In this document: positions 1-6,279 of the stretch, one piece after another | Position numbering within the stretch: the first letter of the stretch is position 1 | Layout of the letters: each line of letters begins with the position of its first letter | From: Fibrobacteria bacterium GUT77 | GTDB taxonomy: Bacteria; Fibrobacterota; Chitinivibrionia; Chitinivibrionales; Chitinispirillaceae | DNA length: 7,791 nt | Assembly: GCA_001462255.1 (NCBI GenBank) | Contig: LIUJ01000049.1 | Span: forward strand, 1-7,791 | Direction: 5' to 3' | Made by a program: the position numbers and the translations under genes | Notes under the pieces: model-generated | The model's input: only the letters and a program-made list of their open reading frames with translations | Told to the model about the DNA's origin: nothing | The model's database searches: none

Positions 1-85
1 TGCGACGCTCCGCTCAGTGCGACGTTCCGCTCAGTGCGACGTTCCGCTCAGCGCGACGCTCCGCTCAGCGCGACGCTCCGCTCAA
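1..85. repeat. Five tandem copies of a 17-bp unit
   Basis: Five head-to-tail copies without spacers lie at 1-17, 18-34, 35-51, 52-68 and 69-85. The consensus is ygcgacgytccgctcag. Variation is confined to base 1 (t,t,t,c,c), base 8 (c,t,t,c,c) and the last base (a in the final copy). The array touches the window edge, so the true copy number is unknown. A 17-bp period is not a multiple of three, so it is not a coding repeat. It lies about 100 bp downstream of the alr stop codon; the stretch 86-185 between them shows no gene and no clear terminator. It may be a VNTR or a lineage-specific intergenic repeat. Confidence 0.95.
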
Positions 86-185
86 CCACCCGGTCAGGAC
101 AAGTGGTAAAGATCGACAGGAAGACTTGAATGTAACACTTTCAAATCAGACGGATAAACGACCGGCAGTACGCCGAACCTTATCG

Positions 186-1355
186 TCAATACACCGCCCC
201 CGACTCACGGCAAACGACTTTTCCGTCCCGTATGTAAAAACGGTCTATCGTCGTTCCGAGGTTGCACAGTACCTCGTACCCTATCGTATTGCCGATAAGC
301 GCGACATCATCCGGCGTGATGGATTCTCCGCCTTGTGTCCCTAAGGCTACAACCTTGTCGCCAACGGATACGGACGGCTTCGCGCCGGCGTCTACCATAA
401 TGTAATCCATAGTCACGTTTCCGGCTATGCGGTATCGCTTTCCGCCTATCAGCACAAAACCTTTGCCGTTTAGGTAACGCGGTAGCCCGTGGGCGTAGCC
501 TAAGGGGATGGTCGCTATCCACGTGTCGGTTTCGGTAACGTAATTCCCTCCGTATGAGACGGGCGTTCCCGCGGGGAGTTTTTTCATCTTGACGACATGC
601 GAAATCAGTGAGGCTACCGGTTTGAGGTTTATATCAAAATTTTGCGTCGGATCGGGCTTGCACCCGTAGAGGGCGATCCCGGGACGCGCCAACGTACAGT
701 AGCTTAGCGGGAAACGCAGGAACGTCGCCGTGTTCCCGTAGTGAATGTGCGCGGGCGGATGTCCGCCGCCGCGGAGATTATCGATGCCGTTACGAAAGCG
801 TTCCAACTGACGGGTTACGGTTTGCGTGTTCGGTTCGTCGGCGCTCGCCATGTGGGTGAAGACGCCGCCGATACGTATGTCGCGCGTCGTGTTTAATTTG
901 TCGATTAGCGTGTCAATCTCGTTCGGCAACAATCCCATACGGCTCATTCCGGTATCGATATTCAGGTGGAAGTCGACGCTTACGCCGTAGGATTTCCATC
1001 TGTCGACGTCGCTCAAATCGTTTAACGCGAACGCGATTCCGTTGTCGGCCCCGTAGCGCAACTCTTCTTCCGTCGCCATTCCCAATACCAAAATCGGAAG
1101 CGTTATTCCAAACGTCCTGAGGGTGATTGCCTCCGCGGGGCGGGCGACCGCGAAAAACGCGACGTCGCCGCCGTGTTCCAACGCTTTGGTGATTTGAGCA
1201 CTGCCGCAACCGTAGGAACTGTCTTTGACTACGGCGATGATGCCCACGTCGCGCGGCAGGGTTCGGCGGATTTGCGTGAGGTTGTGCAACACGTTATCAA
1301 TGGAGATCTCTACGTATGGGGAATACGGCGGACGTAGGGCGTTTGTGTCGTTCAT
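186..1355 (-). CDS. alr: Alanine racemase (PLP-dependent, fold type III)
   Basis: This enzyme interconverts L- and D-alanine in the cytoplasm and supplies D-Ala for peptidoglycan. At 389 residues it has the usual family length. The N-terminal barrel carries the PLP lysine K44 in AVVKDSSYGCG, with Y48 at the expected spacing. DTGMSRMG (134-141), THMASAD (167-173), HYGNTA (205-210) and RPGIALYG (224-231) follow. The C-terminal beta domain has the catalytic tyrosine Y287 in LGYAHG, AGNVTMD with M316/D317, and a final YEVLCNLGTTIDRFY block. Two motif variants stand out: DSSYGCG replaces the usual ADAYGHG type, and GYAHG replaces GYADG. N132 sits where some homologues have a carbamylated lysine. 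The ATG lies 1 nt after the hisI stop; a GGAG is 13 nt upstream, inside hisI, so translational coupling is likely. It is probably the last gene of a proA-hisI-alr unit. Confidence 0.96.
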   Translation of the reverse strand: MNDTNALRPPYSPYVEISIDNVLHNLTQIRRTLPRDVGIIAVVKDSSYGCGSAQITKALEHGGDVAFFAVARPAEAITLRTFGITLPILVLGMATEEELRYGADNGIAFALNDLSDVDRWKSYGVSVDFHLNIDTGMSRMGLLPNEIDTLIDKLNTTRDIRIGGVFTHMASADEPNTQTVTRQLERFRNGIDNLRGGGHPPAHIHYGNTATFLRFPLSYCTLARPGIALYGCKPDPTQNFDINLKPVASLISHVVKMKKLPAGTPVSYGGNYVTETDTWIATIPLGYAHGLPRYLNGKGFVLIGGKRYRIAGNVTMDYIMVDAGAKPSVSVGDKVVALGTQGGESITPDDVALIGNTIGYEVLCNLGTTIDRFYIRDGKVVCRESGAVY

Positions 1356-1356
1356 A

Positions 1357-1713
1357 TCACGCCGTCTTCTCCGCGATAATCTTCCATTCGCCGCCGACGT
1401 TTTGCCGGAAGAAACAGGAAAAATAGTTTTCGTGGCAGGCCGCGCCCGATTGCTCTATCTTGAACAGCAACGCGTCGCCGTCGCAATCGATGTACACCTC
1501 GCGAACTTTTTGCGTGTGCCCGGAGGTCTCGCCCTTCTTCCACCGCTTTTGGCGGCTTCGGCTCCAGTAGACCATGTCGCCGCCGTCAAGCGTTTCGGAG
1601 AGGGTTTCGCGGTTCATGTAAGCCACCATCAGCACCTGATTCGTCTTGACGTCTTGGGCTACGGCGGTGACTAAACCGGCGTCGTTGAATTTTACTGCGT
1701 CAATCAATCCCAT
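1357..1713 (-). CDS. hisI: Phosphoribosyl-AMP cyclohydrolase (monofunctional HisI)
   Basis: This enzyme opens the adenine ring of phosphoribosyl-AMP in the third step of histidine biosynthesis, in the cytoplasm. The 118-residue protein contains the diagnostic blocks VLMVAYMNRETL (27-38), SRSR..RWKKGETSGH (51-66), DCDGDALL (76-83) and GAACHENYFSCFF (90-102). The acidic set D76/D78/D80 and the cysteines C77, C93 and C100 match the family's Mg and Zn ligand pattern, so the enzyme looks intact. There is no C-terminal HisE (phosphoribosyl-ATP pyrophosphatase) domain, unlike the enterobacterial HisIE fusion, so HisE must be encoded elsewhere. The start is supported by AAGGA at 1723-1727, 9 nt upstream of the ATG. 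It lies 28 nt downstream of proA and 1 nt upstream of alr, which suggests co-transcription away from other his genes. Confidence 0.96.
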   Translation of the reverse strand: MGLIDAVKFNDAGLVTAVAQDVKTNQVLMVAYMNRETLSETLDGGDMVYWSRSRQKRWKKGETSGHTQKVREVYIDCDGDALLFKIEQSGAACHENYFSCFFRQNVGGEWKIIAEKTA

Positions 1714-1741
1714 AGCGTTATGTCCTTCTTGTTAATATGTG

Positions 1742-3028
1742 TTATTCTCTAATTTGCCCGTTGCCGCGCACAATCCATTTATACGTAGTCAAATCGCCTA
1801 CGCCCATAGGCCCGCGGGAGTGCAGTTTGTCGGTTGATATTCCTATCTCGCAACCCATACCGTACTCCCCGCCGTCGGCGAAGCGCGTGCTGGCGTTTAC
1901 CATTACGGAGGCGGTGTCTACGCGTGCCGCAAAGGTCTCCGCTTCCGCTTTCGATTCAGTTACTATACTGTCCGTATGGCGCGAACCGTATTTGTTGATG
2001 TGGTTTATAGCGCCGTCAACCCCGTCTACGGTAATGACCGACAGGCGTAAATCGAGATATTCGTTGTACAGGGCGTTCTCGTCAACGGGTTCGATTTTGT
2101 CCGACAACTTCCGGCTCTCCTCATCGCCGAAAAGCGTTACCCCCTTGTCGATAAGCGCGTTGATTATGCTCGCCTTCTTCCGTAAGTCAAGCCCGGCGTC
2201 GAGCAGCAGGGTTTCCATCGCGTTGCACACGCCGGGGCGCTGTACTTTCGCGTTTACGGCTATCGGCACGGCTTTGTCCATGTCGGCGTTTGCGGAGACG
2301 AAGACGTGGCACACGCCCTTATAGTGCTTGATGACTGGTATGCGCGATTTTTCAACGACCATACGTATCAAACTCTCTCCGCCGCGCGGGATGATGAGAT
2401 CGACGTAGGCGTCCTTTTGCAGGAGCAACTCCACCGCCGTCCTATCGGTGGTTGGGATGAACTGTAGCGCCGCGGCGGGCAAACCCGCTTCGGACAACGA
2501 TTTGGAAAAAAGTTCACATAGCGCACTGTTTGAGAAGAACGCCTCCGACCCGCCGCGTAAAATAACCGCGTTGCGGCTTTTGAGGCAGATGGCCGCGGCG
2601 TCGACCGTGACGTTAGGCCGCGCCTCGTAGATGATCCCGATCACCCCTATGGGTACGCGCATTTTGCTTATTTTTAACCCGTTGGGCCGCGTCCGCTCGT
2701 CGTAAACCTCGCCTACCGGACTGCTTAACTCGGCCACCTCGCGCAACCCGCGAATCATGGAGGTCAACGCCTTGTCGGAGAGCGTTAGGCGGTCGATCAT
2801 GGCCGCCGACAGACCCTTTGCCTTGGCGGTCTCCAAATCCTTGCCGTTCTCCCCCTGAAGCCGCGCCTTGTCCGACTCCAAATAAGTCGCCATAAGCAAC
2901 AAGGCCTTATCGATATCGGATGTAGGGTAGTTCTGCAAGAGCAACGACGCCTCGCGGGCATCGCGGGCGATATCGTCTATTGTCTCGTTGAGCTCGAAGA
3001 TTTTGGAGGTTTGGTTGTCTGTAGGCAT
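1742..3028 (-). CDS. proA: Glutamate-5-semialdehyde dehydrogenase (gamma-glutamyl phosphate reductase)
   Basis: This enzyme reduces gamma-glutamyl phosphate to glutamate-5-semialdehyde with NADPH, the second step of proline synthesis, in the cytoplasm. The 428-residue length is typical. The aldehyde dehydrogenase fold is clear: VPIGVIGIIYEARPNVTVDA (125-144), LRGGSEAFFSN (157-167), LIIPRGGESLI (211-221), and the catalytic-cysteine block QRPGVCNAMETLL with C268. The C-terminal part has SRHTDSIVTE (349-358), VNASTRFADGGEYGMGCEIGIST (377-399) and RGPMGVGDLTTYKW (405-418). The start is supported by AAGGG at 3035-3039, 6 nt before the ATG. No proB (glutamate 5-kinase) is adjacent in this window, which is not the commonest arrangement. 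It appears to be the first gene of the proA-hisI-alr unit, behind a candidate promoter at 3102-3130. Confidence 0.97.
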   Translation of the reverse strand: MPTDNQTSKIFELNETIDDIARDAREASLLLQNYPTSDIDKALLLMATYLESDKARLQGENGKDLETAKAKGLSAAMIDRLTLSDKALTSMIRGLREVAELSSPVGEVYDERTRPNGLKISKMRVPIGVIGIIYEARPNVTVDAAAICLKSRNAVILRGGSEAFFSNSALCELFSKSLSEAGLPAAALQFIPTTDRTAVELLLQKDAYVDLIIPRGGESLIRMVVEKSRIPVIKHYKGVCHVFVSANADMDKAVPIAVNAKVQRPGVCNAMETLLLDAGLDLRKKASIINALIDKGVTLFGDEESRKLSDKIEPVDENALYNEYLDLRLSVITVDGVDGAINHINKYGSRHTDSIVTESKAEAETFAARVDTASVMVNASTRFADGGEYGMGCEIGISTDKLHSRGPMGVGDLTTYKWIVRGNGQIRE

Positions 3029-3066
3029 TGGCGACCCTTATCGTAACCGTTAATTGTGGAAAGTAT

Positions 3067-3082
3067 GTTGATCGGCATCAAC
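3067..3082. repeat. Short perfect inverted repeat in the proA leader
   Basis: gttgat-cggc-atcaac is a perfect 6-bp stem with a 4-nt loop, 39 nt upstream of the proA ATG and downstream of the candidate -10 box. It has no T-tract on either strand, so it is unlikely to be an intrinsic terminator. It could be an operator or a small leader hairpin; its function cannot be read from the sequence. Confidence 0.45.
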
Positions 3083-3101
3083 GGCGATAGATTGTCATTG
3101 A

Positions 3102-3130
3102 CGGATAAATATAATAAATGCGGTCGTCAA
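3102..3130 (-). promoter_or_regulatory. Candidate sigma-70-type promoter for proA-hisI-alr
   Basis: On the minus strand TTGACG (3130-3125) is followed after exactly 17 nt by TATCCG (3107-3102). The -35 box is strong and the -10 box is weak (three of six consensus bases). The spacer is very AT-rich. The position fits: it is the only sizeable gap before proA and would give a leader of about 65 nt containing the inverted repeat at 3067-3082. No clear terminator separates it from the upstream 1020-residue gene, so read-through is also possible. Confidence 0.35.
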
Positions 3131-3157
3131 AAGCAAATTTTTACGGTATGGTCGCGC

Positions 3158-6100
3158 TTATTCGCCGTAGCCGATCCCGATTCTCACCGTCAGCCCGCGT
3201 CCGGGTATCGGTTTCGCGGTGCGGCCGTCGCGAGTCTCTCTCTTGGCGAAATCATCCTCAAACTTGGTGGGCATAAGCCTAATGGCGTACAACGCGTCAA
3301 TGCGCGTATAAAATTCGGTACCTATTTTTACTCCAATGCCGAATTTGCCCCACAACGCGCTTAAAGATTTTATGGACGGGTGGCCGTCTTTCCCGTCAAA
3401 CGAGTAATCCTCCCTAGAGCCGTCCGCGTATTTTATAGTGGTGGTTTTATTGTTGGTGGAGTCGGCGCCCAACCACGCAAAGGCGTATTCAATCCCATAG
3501 AGCGGGAAAAACGCTACGCGTGAAGAGCCGATCACCGGAAATTTTCCGAACACGCCAAGACCCATATACGCGTGCGACATGGTAATCTGGTTGTTGGTAT
3601 CGGCCGGTTCGGAACTCGCCCACCTCCCGCCTCCCACGGTAAACGACATCATGAAATCAAAATACCCCGAACCCATAAACACATGAAACCCGCCGCCGTA
3701 GAACGGCATTACCAACTCACCCTCATTTCCCGAAGTATCCGTCCACGATATGCCGCCGCCGAAGTCCGACGCGAAGAAACCGCCGAATCCGGCCGTTTTC
3801 CCCATGCCGCGCTTGGAATGTGACTCGTTTGAGCGAGAACCGGCGGAAGAATGAGACGCCACCCCGCCTGACGCGCTTTGCGCTATAGTCACCTTTACGG
3901 TCTTGTCCCCGGAGGTAACATTGAACCAATCGTTGTTGCTCAACGCCTCGTTGTTCTTTGGGCCGCACGTAAGCGAAAACGAATCTCCGTATTTTCTTAC
4001 CGAACACCTCTCCGGCAAAAAGGTGATATCGTAATCGCCGCCGTCGGTGCCTACGGTAAGCGTCTTAGTGCCGCCGACTGCGTCAAAAGAGACGGTAACA
4101 TCGGAGCTGCCACCGTTTACACGCAAATACGACGCGGCGGACGGCGATAATTGTCGGGCTGATAGATGTACCGGTTCCGGCGTGTCGGCCACGCTTACAC
4201 GTTTGGACGGCGGCGCCGGTTTGGAAGACCACTCGTAGGCCGGCGCGGATATCGGCGCGGACGCGGGGGCGGATGTAGGTTCGGACGTAGGCGCGTAGCC
4301 GGTTTCCATTTCGGTGGGGTTGAAAACCGTGCCTTGGACGCAACGGACGGAAAGACCATAGACTGTTTTTTCCGTACTTTCGTTTACTTCGTCACTGTAG
4401 TTAATATGTTTGCGATAAGCGTTCCCGTTACTTGCCGCCGTAGCCGTCCACCAGTATCCGTCTCTATCTATATTGCGGAATTGCTCGGTAGTATATACGT
4501 AACCGCCGGGTAACGCCGAAAATCCAAACATATCATTACCGTCCCTATAAACGACGGATCTAAGATTTTTTCCGGCGTAGGAACCGCCGGCCTCTTCAAT
4601 TAAATCATTCCACTCCTGTCGTGTCGGCAGATGCCATCCTGTCGGACAGATTGTATTTGCCAAACCCCACGAGTAGAGCCTACCGTACTTATCGCAATTG
4701 GAATCTTTGTTGTCATAACACCAAGTTGTGCTCGTTGGCGGCTGATATTTCAGATTTTCCGCCATCCATGTTTTATCGCCTATTTTTACCGTATTGTATT
4801 TTTTACCGTCTCGGTCGTCAACCAACTGTTGTTGTTTTCCTGATATCGCGCTTACCGTAAACCGCGCCTTCTGAGGCGGCGCCCCGTTTACGGAGGCGAC
4901 GCGGATGGTTAGGTTGTCGCTGATGTCGTCCGCCTTGACGCCGTTGAAACTCACTGTTTCTTGTGTTGTTTTTGTAAATTCCGTAGAGAATGCTTCTCTA
5001 TTAACGCTAATGCGGAAAGACGGGTTTAGTTCAACCGTTCGGTTGCCGATTGTCCGTCCCCGATCATTTACCAATTCAAAGACGACTGAAATCTCGTACT
5101 GTTTTGCGGAGCTATATGGGCGAAATGGATTTACATCGGACACACCGTTCCATGGCCACCCGTTTAGCTCCCAATCATTTTTTCGCTTCGTTGCGTTAAG
5201 TCCGTCCAGCACGGCGTTGGCCGCCCCAAGCGCCCGATCCATCGCGCTAAACCATTCGATGTTGGCCGTCAACATTATACCTATGCTTAAATCAATGGTT
5301 TCCTCTTGATAATTGATATTTCCTTTTCTAATGTTTGTGGAGTAACGCAACGTATACGGCGGAGCGTCGGAAGCGTTGATTATTTTGTAGAAAGTCTCCT
5401 CCGTCTCCTTAAGCCGCGCGATCCAGCTCTTCCGCCAAGCGATATCGTTGCGGGTATCCGCGCCTATATTTCCGCTCGATATGTTGGCAAACATTATCGA
5501 AGACCGGCTCGACGCCTCAACCAAGGACGGGTCAAAAGCCGCCGCCTGATAGAAGTAGCTGAGCGCCGCCACCTCCGTCCCCTGCTTTTGCGCCGTTATA
5601 CCGCGAGCAAGCATCGTCTCCGCTTGTATCCTCGCGGTATTCGCCGCCCGCGTCAATTCAGCCCGCGCCTCGTCCGTCAAGCTTACGCCCAACTGACGAA
5701 GCAAATCAGCAGAAGCCGCCTTAATCGCCGAAAGATCCTCCAACGCGAGCAATGATACGGGCGTAGGAGAATAAGACGCCTTACGCACACCGCTCGCAAC
5801 GTCGGTTACCGTAAGCTCAAGCATAAACGCGCTCGCCGTCTTGCTTATGGAACCGGTGAGAATATGACTCGCGTTGGTAAGATTGCCGATCTTGACGCGG
5901 TCGGCGTCGGAATAGTTCCCCGACATAGACTCCTTCCACTCCGCGAAAATCTTCTCAAGATTCTGCCGGTCGATGATGGTCATCGCCGAATACTTGTTGA
6001 GATCCCCGGTAATGGAACCCTGAACCAAAGACAACATCCACTGCTCATCGGCGGAAAGACCCTTGCCGACAGGCTCAAGGACGGCGAGGCGGATGCTTTT

Positions 6101-6220
6101 GCCGCCGTCGCCGGTGTAGTAGGGTTGCTGTTGAGGTTGCGGTTGCGCGAAAGATACCGCTACGCAAAGGGCGCATGTCGCGAGGGCGCTTTGGGCTATG
6201 GTTTTAACGATAGATGTCAT
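3158..6220 (-). CDS. Exported multidomain protein: CsgG/LpoB-like + FISUMP + BACON-like + C-terminal beta-barrel
   Basis: A 1020-residue envelope protein of unknown specific function. Residues 1-25 are a Sec signal peptide with likely cleavage after SFA; no convincing lipobox. Residues 42-150 resemble the CsgG/LpoB/TolB-N alpha-beta fold (IRLAVLEPVGKGLS, TIIDRQNLEKIFAEW, ASHILTGSISKT). Residues 187-240 are helical and TPR-like (ARGITAQKQG..AALSYFYQAAAFDP). Residues 246-460 are an unassigned, partly beta segment. Residues 467-629 are a FISUMP domain (VKIGDKTWMAENLKY, YGRLYSW, CPTGWHLPT, GFSALPGGY, YWWTAT). A Ser/Pro linker follows (645-660), then a BACON-like Ig fold (about 691-783, ending VTSGDKTVKVTIAQ), a Ser-rich linker, and an aromatic/glycine-rich region (806-1020) of alternating strands that looks like an outer-membrane beta-barrel. 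AAGGAG lies 7 nt before the ATG. It starts 59 nt after the LRR gene and is probably co-transcribed. Domain calls are by eye; FISUMP is the firmest. Confidence 0.85.
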   Translation of the reverse strand: MTSIVKTIAQSALATCALCVAVSFAQPQPQQQPYYTGDGGKSIRLAVLEPVGKGLSADEQWMLSLVQGSITGDLNKYSAMTIIDRQNLEKIFAEWKESMSGNYSDADRVKIGNLTNASHILTGSISKTASAFMLELTVTDVASGVRKASYSPTPVSLLALEDLSAIKAASADLLRQLGVSLTDEARAELTRAANTARIQAETMLARGITAQKQGTEVAALSYFYQAAAFDPSLVEASSRSSIMFANISSGNIGADTRNDIAWRKSWIARLKETEETFYKIINASDAPPYTLRYSTNIRKGNINYQEETIDLSIGIMLTANIEWFSAMDRALGAANAVLDGLNATKRKNDWELNGWPWNGVSDVNPFRPYSSAKQYEISVVFELVNDRGRTIGNRTVELNPSFRISVNREAFSTEFTKTTQETVSFNGVKADDISDNLTIRVASVNGAPPQKARFTVSAISGKQQQLVDDRDGKKYNTVKIGDKTWMAENLKYQPPTSTTWCYDNKDSNCDKYGRLYSWGLANTICPTGWHLPTRQEWNDLIEEAGGSYAGKNLRSVVYRDGNDMFGFSALPGGYVYTTEQFRNIDRDGYWWTATAASNGNAYRKHINYSDEVNESTEKTVYGLSVRCVQGTVFNPTEMETGYAPTSEPTSAPASAPISAPAYEWSSKPAPPSKRVSVADTPEPVHLSARQLSPSAASYLRVNGGSSDVTVSFDAVGGTKTLTVGTDGGDYDITFLPERCSVRKYGDSFSLTCGPKNNEALSNNDWFNVTSGDKTVKVTIAQSASGGVASHSSAGSRSNESHSKRGMGKTAGFGGFFASDFGGGISWTDTSGNEGELVMPFYGGGFHVFMGSGYFDFMMSFTVGGGRWASSEPADTNNQITMSHAYMGLGVFGKFPVIGSSRVAFFPLYGIEYAFAWLGADSTNNKTTTIKYADGSREDYSFDGKDGHPSIKSLSALWGKFGIGVKIGTEFYTRIDALYAIRLMPTKFEDDFAKRETRDGRTAKPIPGRGLTVRIGIGYGE
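4241..4288 (-). repeat. Four tandem 12-bp codon repeats encoding a Ser/Pro linker
   Basis: Within the 1020-residue gene, four 12-bp units at 4277-4288, 4265-4276, 4253-4264 and 4241-4252 encode TSEP, TSAP, ASAP and ISAP (residues 645-660). The units are in phase and divergent at wobble and first positions. They form a flexible extended linker between the FISUMP and BACON-like domains, of the kind expected in a secreted modular protein. Copy number could vary without breaking the frame. Confidence 0.85.
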
Positions 6221-6227
6221 TATCGAA

Positions 6228-6233
6228 CTCCTT
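6228..6233 (-). promoter_or_regulatory. Ribosome binding site of the 1020-residue gene
   Basis: AAGGAG on the minus strand lies 7 nt upstream of the ATG at 6220. It is a near-perfect Shine-Dalgarno sequence and fixes the start immediately before the signal peptide. Confidence 0.8.
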
Positions 6234-6279
6234 ATGATCGGTTTGTTATGTTGAAATAGTAGACAACATTACTTCTGAA

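Noticed and set aside
1..85. Possible CRISPR array
   Set aside because: The 17-bp units are directly adjacent with no spacers and no cas gene is nearby.
85..107. accac/gtggt inverted repeat downstream of alr as a terminator
   Set aside because: The stem is only 5 bp with a 13-nt loop and no T-run; chance is a sufficient explanation.
126..344. Plus-strand 72-codon frame crossing the alr 3' end
   Set aside because: It overlaps the conserved C-terminal Alr sequence on the other strand and has no clear ribosome binding site or homology signal.
1225..2324. Long plus-strand open frames opposite alr, hisI and proA (1225-1674 and 1737-2324)
   Set aside because: They are antisense to genes with complete catalytic motifs, show no recognisable domain, and are expected by chance opposite codon-biased genes.
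3110..3115. Perfect TATAAT on the plus strand
   Set aside because: There is no -35-like sequence at the right distance (atagat) and no plus-strand gene follows; it is part of an AT-rich gap.
6163..6220. Lipoprotein signal in the 1020-residue protein (LATC or ALC)
   Set aside because: Neither site fits a lipobox well (Thr or Leu just before Cys), while SFA followed by a Gln/Pro-rich stretch fits signal peptidase I cleavage.
3056..6259. Plus-strand open frames opposite the 1020-residue gene (for example 4905-5309, 5306-5755, 5864-6259)
   Set aside because: They have no domain signatures, are rich in Arg or Ser as expected for antisense frames, and the minus-strand frame is continuous with clear domains.
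6248..6269. Inverted repeat atgttg/caacat between the LRR gene and the 1020-residue gene as a terminator
   Set aside because: The stem is AT-rich, only 6 bp with a 10-nt loop, and no T-tract follows on the minus strand.
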